The translations under genes were made by a program, and so were the position numbers. A stretch of DNA of 64,000 bases, taken from Clostridia bacterium (lineage in GTDB: Bacteria; Bacillota; Clostridia; TANB77; CAG-508). A model generated the notes under the pieces. That model searched no databases. It was not told where the DNA came from and saw only the letters and a list, made by a program, of their open reading frames with translations. Where the stretch lies: contig JAFWHH010000009.1 of assembly GCA_017512025.1 (NCBI GenBank), forward strand, positions 186,001 through 250,000, written 5' to 3'. Below are positions 17,044-26,676 of this stretch, piece by piece; within the stretch, counting starts at the first letter, position 1, and the number at the start of each line of letters is the position of its first letter.

Positions 17044-17292
17044 CTACATTAACATTAAAAAGCTTAAACCTATAGTACCTGCAACAAATAAAACACTGAA
17101 AATAACTGTTGCTTTCTTTAATGCTCCATCTTTAGTTCTACCTTTATTTTTCTCGTAGAAGTTATTTGTTGTAGATCCTGTTATAGCACCTGATGCACCT
17201 TGGCTATCTTTAGCCTGTGCTGTTGCTAAAACTATTACTATTAAACAAACAATTACGTATAATACAATTGCTATGTTCTTGGCTACTGTCAT
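17044..17292 (-). CDS. secG: Preprotein translocase subunit SecG
   Basis: This 82-residue membrane subunit helps the SecYEG channel export proteins. Two hydrophobic helices (about 5-25 and 60-80) enclose a Gly/Ser-rich loop, the usual SecG layout. Downstream rnr is its standard neighbour. GAGGGA precedes the ATG. The family is short and divergent, so the call rests on topology, length and context. Confidence 0.9.
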   Translation of the reverse strand: MTVAKNIAIVLYVIVCLIVIVLATAQAKDSQGASGAITGSTTNNFYEKNKGRTKDGALKKATVIFSVLFVAGTIGLSFLMLM

Positions 17293-17367
17293 ATCTATCC
17301 CTCATTTCGTTTTTTATCTTCAACCGCTTAATATTCTATCATATCATTATTTCAAATGCAAATATTT

Positions 17368-18687
17368 TTATGCAGTTTCTTCTTTTTTATCTGTTGATTT
17401 TCTCTCAACAGGAACAACTGGCTCTATTACCTTGTTTTCATCAATAGTTATTTCAGGTTTAGCACCATTTTCAATTGTGTCTTTTGTAATTAAACACTTA
17501 ACTATTTTTGGATTTGAAGGTATTTCGAACATAATGTCCCTCATAATATCTTCTAATATTGATCTTAATCCTCTAGCACCAGTCTTACGTTCAATTGCCT
17601 TATTAACAATTGACTCAAGAGCTTCGTCTTCAAATTCAAGCTCAACATCATCAATTTCAAATAATTTCTTATATTGTTTAACTAATGAATTCTTTGGTTT
17701 TGTAATAATATCTAAAAGAGCTTGCTTATCTAGTGCTTTTAATGTAGCAACTATTGGTAATCTTCCTACAAACTCTGGTATTAAACCAAATTTTAATAAG
17801 TCTTGTGGTAACAAATCCTTTAAAACTTCCTCATCCTCTTGTTTTATTTGAGTTAAGTCAGTTCCAAAACCTATAGCTTTCTTTCCAGTTCTATCTTTGA
17901 TAAGATTTTCCAATCCTTCAAAAGCACCACCACAAATAAACAAGATATTTTCAGTTTTTATTTGAATAAATTCTTGATGTGGATGCTTTCTTCCACCTTG
18001 AGGAGGAACTGATGCAGTTGTTCCCTCGACAATTTTTAATAATGCTTGTTGAACACCTTCACCACTTACATCTCTTGTAATAGATGGATTCTCTGATTTT
18101 CTTGTAATCTTATCAATCTCATCAATATAAATAATACCTTTTTCAGCTTTTTCTACATCATAATCAGCTGCTTGAATAAGCTTTAATAATATATTCTCAA
18201 CATCTTCTCCAACGTAACCAGCTTCAGTTAAAGTCGTTGCGTCGGCAATTGCAAATGGAACCTTTAATATTCTAGCTAATGTTTGAGCAAGTAATGTTTT
18301 TCCACAACCTGTTGGTCCAAGTAATAAAACATTACTCTTTTGAATCTCAACATCATCTAAACTATTTTTGGCATTTTGTGCATTTTCAATTCTTTTGTAA
18401 TGGTTGTATACAGCTACAGCTAATGTTTTCTTAGCATCTTCTTGACCAATTACATAGTCATCTAATATTTCTTTTATTTCAGATGGAGTTGGTAACTTTT
18501 CATTTTCATTTAAAGTATAACCAACCTCTTCCACTTCATACATTTCATCTTCTAATATACTGTTGCAAGCTTTTATACATTCATCACAAATAAAAACACC
18601 TGGTCCTGCAATTAATTTTTCAACTGCATTCTGTGTCTTACCACAAAATGAACATTTTACACTACTATTTTTACTGCCGTTTGACAT
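17368..18687 (-). CDS. clpX: ATP-dependent Clp protease ATP-binding subunit ClpX
   Basis: This 439-residue AAA+ unfoldase delivers substrates to ClpP. The N-terminal zinc-binding domain has four Cys (CSFCGK and CDECIKAC). Walker A is GPTGCGKT near 124-131, and Walker B is [10 protein letters not shown] near 186. The IGF-type ClpP-binding loop reads AIGFGTD near residue 270. AGGAGG precedes the ATG, and clpP lies 21 bases upstream, so the two form an operon. Confidence 0.98.
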   Translation of the reverse strand: MSNGSKNSSVKCSFCGKTQNAVEKLIAGPGVFICDECIKACNSILEDEMYEVEEVGYTLNENEKLPTPSEIKEILDDYVIGQEDAKKTLAVAVYNHYKRIENAQNAKNSLDDVEIQKSNVLLLGPTGCGKTLLAQTLARILKVPFAIADATTLTEAGYVGEDVENILLKLIQAADYDVEKAEKGIIYIDEIDKITRKSENPSITRDVSGEGVQQALLKIVEGTTASVPPQGGRKHPHQEFIQIKTENILFICGGAFEGLENLIKDRTGKKAIGFGTDLTQIKQEDEEVLKDLLPQDLLKFGLIPEFVGRLPIVATLKALDKQALLDIITKPKNSLVKQYKKLFEIDDVELEFEDEALESIVNKAIERKTGARGLRSILEDIMRDIMFEIPSNPKIVKCLITKDTIENGAKPEITIDENKVIEPVVPVERKSTDKKEETA

Positions 18688-18708
18688 GATACCTCCTAAT
18701 TATAGACC

Positions 18709-19311
18709 TTAATTTCTTTTATCTAATATTCCGTCAATTAAACCATATTTTAGTGCTTCTTCAGCTGTCATATAATTATCTCTTTCTGTATCCTTTTGAA
18801 TTGTCTCTAGACTTTGGCCTGTTCTTTCACTTAATATCTTGTTTAATTTATCTCTTGTTTTTACCATATGGTCTGCATGTATTTTAATTTCTGTTGTTTG
18901 TCCTGATAGACCACCACCACCAATTAATGGTTGATGAATTAATATTTCTGAGTTTGGTGTAGCAAATCTTTTTCCTTTTTCACCTGATGCTAAAAGAACA
19001 GCTCCCATACTTGCTGCCATTCCAACACAAATTGTAGAAACAGGACATTTGATATAGTTCATTGTATCTACAATTCCCATACCATCTGTTATTGATCCAC
19101 CTGGGCTATTTATATATAAGAATATTTCTTTTTCTGGATCTTCAGACTCTAGAAATAGCATTTGAGCTATTACAAGACCAGCTGTTGCACTGTTTACGTC
19201 TTCACCTAAAAAGATAATTCTATCTTTCAACAATCTTGAAAAAATATCGTATGATCTTTCTCCTTTTGAAGTTTGTTCTATTACATATGGAACTAAACTA
19301 TTTTCTAACAT
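18709..19311 (-). CDS. clpP: ATP-dependent Clp protease proteolytic subunit ClpP
   Basis: This 200-residue serine peptidase forms the barrel of the Clp protease. The catalytic Ser lies in GMAASMGA and the His in ILIHQPL; the Asp lies in the DTERD segment. I chose the internal ATG ([10 protein letters not shown]) because AAGGAGG lies seven bases upstream and this gives the family's normal length; the longer frame has no ribosome binding site. A promoter lies upstream and clpX follows. Confidence 0.98.
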   Translation of the reverse strand: MLENSLVPYVIEQTSKGERSYDIFSRLLKDRIIFLGEDVNSATAGLVIAQMLFLESEDPEKEIFLYINSPGGSITDGMGIVDTMNYIKCPVSTICVGMAASMGAVLLASGEKGKRFATPNSEILIHQPLIGGGGLSGQTTEIKIHADHMVKTRDKLNKILSERTGQSLETIQKDTERDNYMTAEEALKYGLIDGILDKRN

Positions 19312-19342
19312 AATTTGCCTCCTTATAATCTTAGTTATATGA

Positions 19343-19371
19343 ATTTTATAATATAACTTTTTATTTTTCAA
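19343..19371 (-). promoter_or_regulatory. Promoter of clpP-clpX
   Basis: TTGAAA and TAAAAT are separated by 17 bases on the minus strand, about 30 bases before the clpP start. I saw no clear CtsR operator. Confidence 0.55.
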
Positions 19372-19383
19372 TAGAAAATATAA

Positions 19384-19428
19384 TAAAAAAAAGGGACATT
19401 TTTGTAATTTATAATGCCCCCATTTTTT
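19384..19428 (-). terminator. Terminator of tig
   Basis: GGGGGCATT and AATGTCCC form an imperfect stem with an A+T-rich loop, followed by eight T on the minus strand. Confidence 0.65.
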
Positions 19429-19433
19429 CTAAA

Positions 19434-20747
19434 TTATTTACTAGATTTTTCTGCTTTCTTAGCATCACTTACTTTAGCGTTGTCAATTATAAATTGTATA
19501 GCTTTTTCTGTTGTTATGTTATTTCTTAAATATTCTTTTAAGTTTTCGTTATTTAGAAGTTCATCTTCTTTTCTACCATAGTTAGCAGCCATTTCTTTAA
19601 TCTTAGCTTCAATATCTTTGTCTGTAGCTTCGATATTCTCAGCTTTAACAATAGCTTCTAATACTAATCTTGTTTTAACTGATTCAGCAGCTTGTGGCTC
19701 ATATTCTTTTCTCATATCATCTTCTGATTTGTTAATCATTTTTAAATATTGCTCTAGGTTTAATCCTTGATATGCAAGTCTACCATCAATTTCTTTTAAC
19801 ATGTTATCGATTTCTGTTTCAATCATTCCTGATGGAATCTCTACTTTAGTATTATCGCTAACTGCTTTGATTGCATCGCTCTCTAATTGATATTTAGCTT
19901 GATTCTTTTTATCTTCAACTAATCTATCTTTAATACTTGCTTTTAAATCTTTTAATGTATCAAATTCACTAACATCTTTAGCAAATTCATCATCAATTGC
20001 TGGTAATTCTTTTACTTTGATTTCATGTAATTTAACTTTGAATGTAGCATCTTTTCCTGCTAATTCTTTAGAGAAGTATTCTTCTGGGAATTTAACATTG
20101 ATGTCTTTTTCTTCATCAACTTTCATTCCAATTACTTGATCTTCAAATCCTGGAATAAATGTCTTGCTTCCAATTTCTAATTCGTGTTTCTCAGCTTTTC
20201 CACCTTCGAAAGCTTTTCCATCAACGAATCCTTCAAAGTCAATAACTGCTATATCTTTATTCTTTACAGCTCTGTCTTCAACAGTTACTAATCTTGCATT
20301 TTTTTCAGCCATTTGATCTAATTCTTTCTTAACATCTGCAGCAACTACTGAAACATCACCTTTTTCTAATTCTATTCCTTTATATTTTCCTAGTTTTACT
20401 TCTGGTTTTGTTTGTACAACTGCTGTAAAAATTAAATCTTTACCTTTTTCCATTTGAGTAATCTCAATTTCAGGTCTGCTTACAGCTTCGATTCCATTTT
20501 CTTTTAATTCTTTTTCATATATTTCAGGTACAACTTCATTGAATGTATCTTCATAGAATATTGATGGACCATATGTCTTTTCGATTAATGACATTGGAGC
20601 CTTTCCTTTTCTAAATCCTGGGATGTTGAAGTATTTAGCTGTTTTTGTGTATACTTTCTTCATTCCATCTTCAAATATTTTTGCTTCTACTGTAAAAGTT
20701 AATTTAACTTCATTTGTTTTATCTGTTTTTTCTACTTTAATACTCAT
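19434..20747 (-). CDS. tig: Trigger factor (ribosome-associated chaperone)
   Basis: This 437-residue chaperone and prolyl isomerase binds nascent chains at the ribosome exit. The N-terminal domain carries the ribosome-binding signature GFRKGKAP near residue 45. An FKBP-type domain (about 150-245) follows, and a helical C-terminal chaperone domain ends in a Lys/Ser tail. Length fits the family. It lies just upstream of clpP-clpX, the usual arrangement, but has its own promoter and terminator. Confidence 0.97.
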   Translation of the reverse strand: MSIKVEKTDKTNEVKLTFTVEAKIFEDGMKKVYTKTAKYFNIPGFRKGKAPMSLIEKTYGPSIFYEDTFNEVVPEIYEKELKENGIEAVSRPEIEITQMEKGKDLIFTAVVQTKPEVKLGKYKGIELEKGDVSVVAADVKKELDQMAEKNARLVTVEDRAVKNKDIAVIDFEGFVDGKAFEGGKAEKHELEIGSKTFIPGFEDQVIGMKVDEEKDINVKFPEEYFSKELAGKDATFKVKLHEIKVKELPAIDDEFAKDVSEFDTLKDLKASIKDRLVEDKKNQAKYQLESDAIKAVSDNTKVEIPSGMIETEIDNMLKEIDGRLAYQGLNLEQYLKMINKSEDDMRKEYEPQAAESVKTRLVLEAIVKAENIEATDKDIEAKIKEMAANYGRKEDELLNNENLKEYLRNNITTEKAIQFIIDNAKVSDAKKAEKSSK

Positions 20748-20786
20748 TACTATTCATCCTTTCAATCTTATAAAACTAGCTTTCTA

Positions 20787-20814
20787 ATTATAACACATTT
20801 TTTTCATTTTGCAA
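20787..20814 (-). promoter_or_regulatory. Promoter of tig
   Basis: TTGCAA and TATAAT are separated by 16 bases on the minus strand, and TG lies one base before the -10 box (extended -10). Confidence 0.65.
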
Positions 20815-20830
20815 TAAAAAGTTTAAGAAA

Positions 20831-21721
20831 TTACATATTTTCAGCTATTTTCTCAATTTGCTTAATGATAACTTTCATTTTCTCCTCAAGGATACCATTT
20901 ACGCTAACATCTTCTGGTAAATCTTTCATTGTATCAATCTTGTGAATTTTATAATCTTTGAAATTTTCTTCTATCTTCTCTAAATATCCTTCCATCTTTG
21001 GATTTTCGATAATTAAAGGCTCACTAACAACTATAGCAAACTCGGATTTTTCGATTTTGATAATCTCTTTAATGATATCATCTAATACTTCATTATAGTT
21101 TCCGTAGTTTAAGTACATTAATGTCTTTTTAGAGAATGAATCCTCAATAGATTTTCTTATTTTCATATAATTCTTAACTGCTTTTAAGTCTTTATCTTCA
21201 TCTAATATTTCTTTTACTTTTATATTCTTAACATTAATTTTAGTTTTATCGATTAGCTTTTCTGTTAAATCCTCATCAAAGTATACTAAGTTAACTCTTT
21301 CAACCTTACTATCATTCCATTCGTATACAAGCTCTTCAGATTCTGATTGCTCTTTTTCAATAAAGCCATTTTTCTCAAAAAATGGCTTATATATACCATC
21401 ATCTTTAAATGCGACACTTAATTTAGCTGTGCTTCTTTTACATGAATCTACAAGCATAGAACCTATACCTTCACGTCTAATCTTTTCATCTACATATATA
21501 ATAACAATCTTGTTATTTTTATCTACAGTAACGAATCCTTCGATAACATCATCCTCAGTATATAATGTTGTATTACTTGAGCTATCCATAAGAATATCTC
21601 TAACTTCTGTATATGTACGTGTCAAATCTTCATTATTAACTTTTTTATTTAGGTTTAAATATGCTCTTTTCCATATTCCCATTAAGATGTCTATATCTGT
21701 ACTCTTTAATTTCTTTAACAC
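20831..21721 (-). CDS. GNAT-family N-acetyltransferase with an extra C-terminal domain
   Basis: The first 135 residues of this 296-residue protein form a GNAT domain. The acetyl-CoA binding segment is IRREGIGSML near 85-94, and the later ...KPFFEKNGF motif is present. The remaining 160 residues are charged, mostly helical, and not recognised; they may add a substrate- or partner-binding role. The substrate cannot be told. The start is GTG with GAGGGA upstream. It sits 26 bases after a metallophosphoesterase gene, within a probable tsaD-containing operon. Confidence 0.8.
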   Translation of the reverse strand: MLKKLKSTDIDILMGIWKRAYLNLNKKVNNEDLTRTYTEVRDILMDSSSNTTLYTEDDVIEGFVTVDKNNKIVIIYVDEKIRREGIGSMLVDSCKRSTAKLSVAFKDDGIYKPFFEKNGFIEKEQSESEELVYEWNDSKVERVNLVYFDEDLTEKLIDKTKINVKNIKVKEILDEDKDLKAVKNYMKIRKSIEDSFSKKTLMYLNYGNYNEVLDDIIKEIIKIEKSEFAIVVSEPLIIENPKMEGYLEKIEENFKDYKIHKIDTMKDLPEDVSVNGILEEKMKVIIKQIEKIAENM

Positions 21722-21747
21722 TTACATCCCTCTTTTCAATCTATATT

Positions 21748-22455
21748 CTAATCAATTTTTGTTAGTTTAAAATCTAAGTAATCACCACTAACTAATTGGA
21801 AATTGATTCCTCCAACTTCACCTATTACAGCATCTGCATGTGATTTACCATGTAAATGACCATAATAACATCTCTTAATATCATATTTTTTTAATGTTTT
21901 GTAAAATTCTAAATGCTTGTTTTCTAATAATAGGGAGCTTACAAGTGGTGGATAATGTATAAATGCAATTATTTCATATTCTGTTCCATATTTATTTATT
22001 GCATCTTGTATTGATAATTCCAAACGTTGATTCTCTCTGTTAATCATCTTTAAGCTATTTTCTGAATCTTGAAATGTCCAACCTCTTGTACCAACTATTA
22101 TTTTGTCCTCTACTTTAACAGCATTGTTGTATACAAAATCTATGGTATTAAAATTATTATCTTTTAAATATTTTCTCATACTAGTTACTGTAGTCCACCA
22201 ATAGTCGTGATTTCCTTTTAGTAAAAGCTTCTTTCCTGGTAACTCATCAAGATACTTAAAATCTGGATAAGCTTCTTCAATATATGTAGCCCAAGAAAAA
22301 TCACCTGGTATTATTACAGTATCCTCATCTTTAACTTTACTTATCCAATCTTCTTTTAATCTTTCCTCATGGTTCTTCCAGTTATCACCGAAAATATCCA
22401 TTGGTTTTGGATTATTAAAGGATAAGTGTAAGTCTGCAATTGTATATATTGCCAT
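21748..22455 (-). CDS. Calcineurin-like metallophosphoesterase
   Basis: This 235-residue cytosolic enzyme has the full set of two-metal phosphoesterase motifs: IADLHLS at the start, IPGDFSWA near 50, KGNHDYWW near 80, FIHYPPL near 165 and YGHLHG near 196. The substrate is unknown. It lies directly after tsaD and before the acetyltransferase gene, with short gaps, so co-transcription is likely. AGGAGA precedes the ATG. Confidence 0.9.
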   Translation of the reverse strand: MAIYTIADLHLSFNNPKPMDIFGDNWKNHEERLKEDWISKVKDEDTVIIPGDFSWATYIEEAYPDFKYLDELPGKKLLLKGNHDYWWTTVTSMRKYLKDNNFNTIDFVYNNAVKVEDKIIVGTRGWTFQDSENSLKMINRENQRLELSIQDAINKYGTEYEIIAFIHYPPLVSSLLLENKHLEFYKTLKKYDIKRCYYGHLHGKSHADAVIGEVGGINFQLVSGDYLDFKLTKID

Positions 22456-22466
22456 AATCTCTCCTT

Positions 22467-23456
22467 CTAACCTAATTTTAAATTAGGAACTGCATTTAGT
22501 GTAAGATCAGAGATGTTTCCATTAATAAAATTATAGTAGCCAGCACTTGCAATCATTGCTGCATTATCCGTACATAATTTTAAATCTGGATAATAAATCT
22601 CAAATCCCTTTTTCTTTAATTCTTCAAAACTATTTCTAATATAACTATTAGCAGAAACTCCACCTGCTAACGCAATTTTATTTATTTCTAAAGTTTTAGC
22701 TGCTTCCAAAGTATTACCAATAAGCTCTTCTGTTACAGTCTTTTCAAAACTTGCACATAAATCAGCCTTGTTAATATCTGGTGTCTTATGATGTAAATTA
22801 ATAACTGCTGTTTTAATTCCACTAAAACTAAAGTCTAAATTATCAAAATGTGTTTTAGGAAGTAATATACTAGGAGTCCCTTCTTTAGCTAAGTTATCTA
22901 CTTTAGGTCCACCTGGATATCCAAGTCCAATAACTCTTGCAACTTTATCGAAAGCTTCTCCAATAGCATCGTCACGTGTTTTTCCTAATATTTCAAAATT
23001 CTTATAATCTTTTATATGAACCAAATGAGTATGTCCACCAGAAATAATTAAACATAAGAATGGTGGCTCTAATTTTGTATTTGTAATATAGTTAGCTGCT
23101 ATATGTCCTTCAATATGGTTAGTACCAACTAATGGTTTACCAGTAGCATAACTTAAAGCTTTGGCATAAGATACACCAACAAGAAGTGCACCAACTAAAC
23201 CTGGTCCATATGTACATGCTATTGCATCAATATCATCAAATGTAACACCTGCTTGCTTTAATGCTTCTTCAGTTACATTTGAAATATTCTCAATATGTTT
23301 TCTTGATGCTATCTCTGGAACAACACCACCAAATTGAGTATGAATAGCTATTTGTGTATTTATAACGTTTGATAAAACTTCTCTGCCATTTTTAACAACA
23401 GCTACTGAAGTTTCATCGCAACTTGATTCAATTCCTAATGTTAATATATCCTTCAT
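22467..23456 (-). CDS. tsaD: tRNA N6-adenosine threonylcarbamoyltransferase TsaD
   Basis: TsaD transfers the threonylcarbamoyl group to A37 of tRNAs that read ANN codons, working with TsaB and TsaE. The 329-residue protein shows the ASKHA-type motif [12 protein letters not shown] at the start, the metal-binding NHIEGHIAA near 108-116, ISGGHTHL near 133 and the nucleotide motif [13 protein letters not shown] near 262. Partners tsaB and tsaE are not in the window. AAGGGAATT precedes the ATG. Confidence 0.97.
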   Translation of the reverse strand: MKDILTLGIESSCDETSVAVVKNGREVLSNVINTQIAIHTQFGGVVPEIASRKHIENISNVTEEALKQAGVTFDDIDAIACTYGPGLVGALLVGVSYAKALSYATGKPLVGTNHIEGHIAANYITNTKLEPPFLCLIISGGHTHLVHIKDYKNFEILGKTRDDAIGEAFDKVARVIGLGYPGGPKVDNLAKEGTPSILLPKTHFDNLDFSFSGIKTAVINLHHKTPDINKADLCASFEKTVTEELIGNTLEAAKTLEINKIALAGGVSANSYIRNSFEELKKKGFEIYYPDLKLCTDNAAMIASAGYYNFINGNISDLTLNAVPNLKLG

Positions 23457-23473
23457 AATTCCCTTCTTCTAAT

Positions 23474-24208
23474 TTAAATTCCAAATATTCTCGCTACTAA
23501 TTCTATAATTCCCGTATAAAGAGCTGATCTAATTGGGAAAACAATTCTTTCCGCAATACCAGTAATCCATAATACGATAAATATTATATAAAATATCTTT
23601 TCATTTTCTTCAAACCATCTGTTAGCATTGTATGGTAAGAATGCCTTTAGTATTTTTGAACCATCTAATGGTGGTAATGGAATTAAGTTGAAAACCCCAA
23701 AACCAATATTAAGAATGATTGTATATAAAATAATAGATCCAATTATTTCTGTACCTCTACCACCTGAAATAGTTAATACATTAAACTTAACTAATAAAGC
23801 ATATAAAACAGTAAATAAAATTGCTGTTATAAAATTTGCAAGTGGACCAGCAAAAGCAACTAGTGCCTCTGCTTTTTTATATGACATTGTTCTTTTCAAG
23901 TTTCTTCCATCTACTTGTACAGGTCTACCCCATCCAATACCAATAAATAAAAACATAATCAATCCGAATGGATCAACATGTTTTAATGGATTTAATGTTA
24001 ATCTACCTTGGTCTCTTGCAGTATCGTCACCAAGCTTATATGCAGTAAATGCATGTGCGTATTCATGGAATGTTATAGCAATTAAAACTCCTGGAACACT
24101 AAATAATAAAGCTTTTAATGATTCAAAATCTGACATGTAACCAATTAAACTTGAAATAACACATATTGCTAAAATAGTATATATAATTCTCTTATCGAAA
24201 AAAAACAT
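23474..24208 (-). CDS. Site-2-type membrane zinc protease (M50 family)
   Basis: This 244-residue multi-pass membrane protein has the metalloprotease motif HEYAHAF in the second membrane segment and the partner motif NLIPLPPLDGSKIL near residue 175, whose Asp is the third metal ligand. Both are typical of the YwhC/RseP-like group that cuts membrane-embedded substrates. It has no PDZ domain. The length and single catalytic core fit the short Firmicutes subgroup, whose substrates are mostly unknown. Confidence 0.9.
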   Translation of the reverse strand: MFFFDKRIIYTILAICVISSLIGYMSDFESLKALLFSVPGVLIAITFHEYAHAFTAYKLGDDTARDQGRLTLNPLKHVDPFGLIMFLFIGIGWGRPVQVDGRNLKRTMSYKKAEALVAFAGPLANFITAILFTVLYALLVKFNVLTISGGRGTEIIGSIILYTIILNIGFGVFNLIPLPPLDGSKILKAFLPYNANRWFEENEKIFYIIFIVLWITGIAERIVFPIRSALYTGIIELVARIFGI

Positions 24209-24320
24209 AACAATTCTTTCCTCTCACATTACTTTCCACGTGTATTATACCCCAGAATCGTATTAATGTAAAGGTTTTATTGCCATGTTCTTTTCCCTAT
24301 TTTTAGACATTTTTCGAGCA

Positions 24321-25949
24321 TTATGCTCCTCTTCTCATCTCTTTTGCATGTTCAAGAGCGCTCTTAGTAATATCACCACTTGAAATCCTTGCAATCTCTT
24401 CAATAATCTCTTTTTCATTTAGTTGTTTTATACTTGTAAATGTTCTGCCATCAAGGACTCTTTTGCTAATGTAGTAATTTGAATCTCCTTGCGCTGCAAT
24501 ATTAGCTTGGTGAGTTATGCAAATTACTTGATGTTTCTTAGAAATTATCTTAATCTTTTCTCCAACAGATTTAGCAGCTTTACCACTAATTCCAGTATCA
24601 ATCTCATCAAATATTAAAACCGGAACTTCATCTGTATCAGCTAAAACTGTTTTTATAGCTAGCATTATTCTTGAGATTTCACCACCAGACGCAATCTTAA
24701 TTAAAGACTTCGCTTCATCACCAACGTTTGTTGATATTAAGAACTCAATATCATCTAATCCATTTTCAGTATAGTTTTCATTTTCTTCGTAATCTATTCC
24801 AACAATAAAGCGAGCATTTTTCATCTCTAAATCACTAAGCTCTTTGTTGATTTTTTCGTTTAAAATTAAAGCATTCTCATTTCTTATTTTATTAAGAGCT
24901 CTTGCTTTTTCAAGCATTTGTTTCTTTACTTCAGTTAGCTCTCTTTTTAGCTCATTATTATGCTCTTCTAAATTTTCGATTTTAAATACTTCATCCTCAA
25001 CTTCTTTTTGATAATTAAGTATTTCTTCGATGCTATTTCCATATTTTCTCTTCAGATCATATATATAATCAAGTCTCTTTTCAATTTCATCTCTTCTCTC
25101 ATCATCAAAAGAAACATCATCATTCATACTAGATATATCTCTAGAAAGCTCTTGTACATCATAATAAATATTTTTAAGCAAGTTTAATTTCTCTTTATAC
25201 TCTTCATCGATATCTTCTATTTTTTCCAATGCTCTAACAGATGCATTAATACCATCAATAACATTTTCACTTAAGTTATTATCAACTTCACTTAAGCAAG
25301 AATAAATTTTTTCTGAATTCATCATTCTTTTTCTTTCTGCGTTTAAAGTATCTTCCTCATCTGGTTTTAAGCTTGCATTTTCAATTTCATTTAATTGATA
25401 TCTTAATAAATCTAATCTTCTTTGCTTTTCTTTATCATCACCATAGTTTTCTTTAAGCTCTTTATTAATTTGATTATATCTTTCATATAGCTTTAAATAA
25501 TCCTCTTTAATATCTATTATTTTCTTACCAATAAAGTTATCTAAGTAATTAACATGCTCCGATTTAGTCATTATTGTTTGGTTGTCATTTTGTCCATGGA
25601 TATCAACAATTTTTCCCATAAAATCTTTAAGCTCATTGACCGTAACAAGTCTTCCATTAATCTTACAAGAGCTTCTTCCATTTGTATGAATCTCTCTGGA
25701 AACAATTATATTACCATCTATAGAGTCTTCATGGTTTGGCAAAAAGATGCTAAGCTCTACTAAACAATAATCTTCACCTTTTCTAATTATCTCTTTAGAA
25801 AATCTACTTCCACAAGCTAAATTTAATGAATCTATAATTAATGTTTTTCCTGCTCCAGTCTCACCTGTTAAAACATTAAAACCTTCGTTTAAATCTATAC
25901 TTATATCATCAATAATTCCTATATTTTTTATATGTAATGTATTTATCAT
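24321..25949 (-). CDS. recN: DNA repair protein RecN
   Basis: This 542-residue SMC-like ATPase acts early in double-strand break repair. Walker A is TGETGAGKT near 31-39. A long coiled coil (about 155-380) follows, then the signature IASGGEISRIMLAI and Walker B VLIFDEIDTGISG. The ATG follows GGAGGTACAT; the GTG four codons earlier overlaps the ribosome binding site. It has its own promoter, with a candidate SOS operator between promoter and start. Confidence 0.97.
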   Translation of the reverse strand: MINTLHIKNIGIIDDISIDLNEGFNVLTGETGAGKTLIIDSLNLACGSRFSKEIIRKGEDYCLVELSIFLPNHEDSIDGNIIVSREIHTNGRSSCKINGRLVTVNELKDFMGKIVDIHGQNDNQTIMTKSEHVNYLDNFIGKKIIDIKEDYLKLYERYNQINKELKENYGDDKEKQRRLDLLRYQLNEIENASLKPDEEDTLNAERKRMMNSEKIYSCLSEVDNNLSENVIDGINASVRALEKIEDIDEEYKEKLNLLKNIYYDVQELSRDISSMNDDVSFDDERRDEIEKRLDYIYDLKRKYGNSIEEILNYQKEVEDEVFKIENLEEHNNELKRELTEVKKQMLEKARALNKIRNENALILNEKINKELSDLEMKNARFIVGIDYEENENYTENGLDDIEFLISTNVGDEAKSLIKIASGGEISRIMLAIKTVLADTDEVPVLIFDEIDTGISGKAAKSVGEKIKIISKKHQVICITHQANIAAQGDSNYYISKRVLDGRTFTSIKQLNEKEIIEEIARISSGDITKSALEHAKEMRRGA

Positions 25950-25975
25950 ATGTACCTCCACAAAATTTATTTGTA

Positions 25976-25989
25976 CGAAACTTTGTTTG
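25976..25989 (-). promoter_or_regulatory. Candidate LexA (SOS) operator upstream of recN
   Basis: The plus strand reads CGAAACTTTGTTTG, which matches 11 of 14 positions of the Firmicutes LexA consensus CGAACRNRYGTTYG. It lies just downstream of the recN -10 box and resembles the site at recA. The match is weak. Confidence 0.35.
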
Positions 25990-25990
25990 T

Positions 25991-26018
25991 ATTATATCGC
26001 AATAAAATAATTTGTCAA
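25991..26018 (-). promoter_or_regulatory. Promoter of recN
   Basis: A perfect TTGACA and TATAAT are separated by 16 bases on the minus strand, about 40 bases upstream of the recN start. Confidence 0.75.
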
Positions 26019-26106
26019 TAAAAACTTATAAAAATATTTCGACATTTTCTTACGTGTATATTTTTATTTATTTTACAAACACTAATAAAAACATTTGGAG
26101 GTAATT

Positions 26107-26553
26107 ATGGATAATATTAATACGACTAAACAATATAGTGACTATGTGGATAAAAAAACTCCGAACTCACCCATTGTAAAGAATTGTTTTAATGCATTCT
26201 GGGTTGGTGGTCTTATTTGCTCTATTGGACAAATAATATTTGATTATTGCGAGTATTCGGGATTAGATGAAACATTAAGTTTAACTATTGTTTCTATTTC
26301 CCTTATTGGATTATCTGCCCTACTTACAGCATTAAATATTTTTAATAAGATTGGAAAATTTGCTGGAGCTGGATCCTTAGTTCCAATAACTGGATTTGCC
26401 AATTCCATTGTAGCCCCTGCTATGGAATATAAGTCTGAAGGATATGTTATGGGTGTTGGTGCTAAGATGTTTACTGTTGCAGGTCCAGTTCTTGTTTATG
26501 GTATATCATCATCCATTCTAGCTGGTATGCTTTCAAAATTATTTATTGGATAA
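26107..26553 (+). CDS. spoVAC: Stage V sporulation protein AC
   Basis: SpoVAC is a membrane protein of the spore channel that moves dipicolinic acid into the forespore and releases it at germination. The protein of about 148 residues has four hydrophobic helices and the family motifs SPIVKNCFNAFWVGGLIC and GAGSLVPITGFANSIVAPAMEYKSEG. The ATG follows GGAGG by five bases; the TTG four codons earlier overlaps it. It is the first gene of a short plus-strand unit with spoVAD. I could not identify a convincing SigG promoter. Confidence 0.96.
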   Translation: MDNINTTKQYSDYVDKKTPNSPIVKNCFNAFWVGGLICSIGQIIFDYCEYSGLDETLSLTIVSISLIGLSALLTALNIFNKIGKFAGAGSLVPITGFANSIVAPAMEYKSEGYVMGVGAKMFTVAGPVLVYGISSSILAGMLSKLFIG

Positions 26554-26594
26554 AAAATGAAGAAGTACCTAGAAGGTATCTTCTTCATTTTGTA
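26553..26594 (+). terminator. Hairpin between spoVAC and spoVAD
   Basis: AAAATGAAGAAG pairs with CTTCTTCATTTT, and an inner ACC/GGT pair closes the loop. Only four T follow before a G, so termination would be weak or partial. Confidence 0.5.
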
Positions 26595-26676
26595 GTGAGA
26601 TTGCTACGTTTAATTACTGCAAGATGATTCTACTACATTATTTTTCAAAATTCAACATTTTTAGAAAGGATTCGTT

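Noticed and set aside
23628-24140. A 170-codon plus-strand frame inside the M50 protease gene
   Set aside because: The minus strand has intact zinc-protease motifs; the antisense frame has no start signal.
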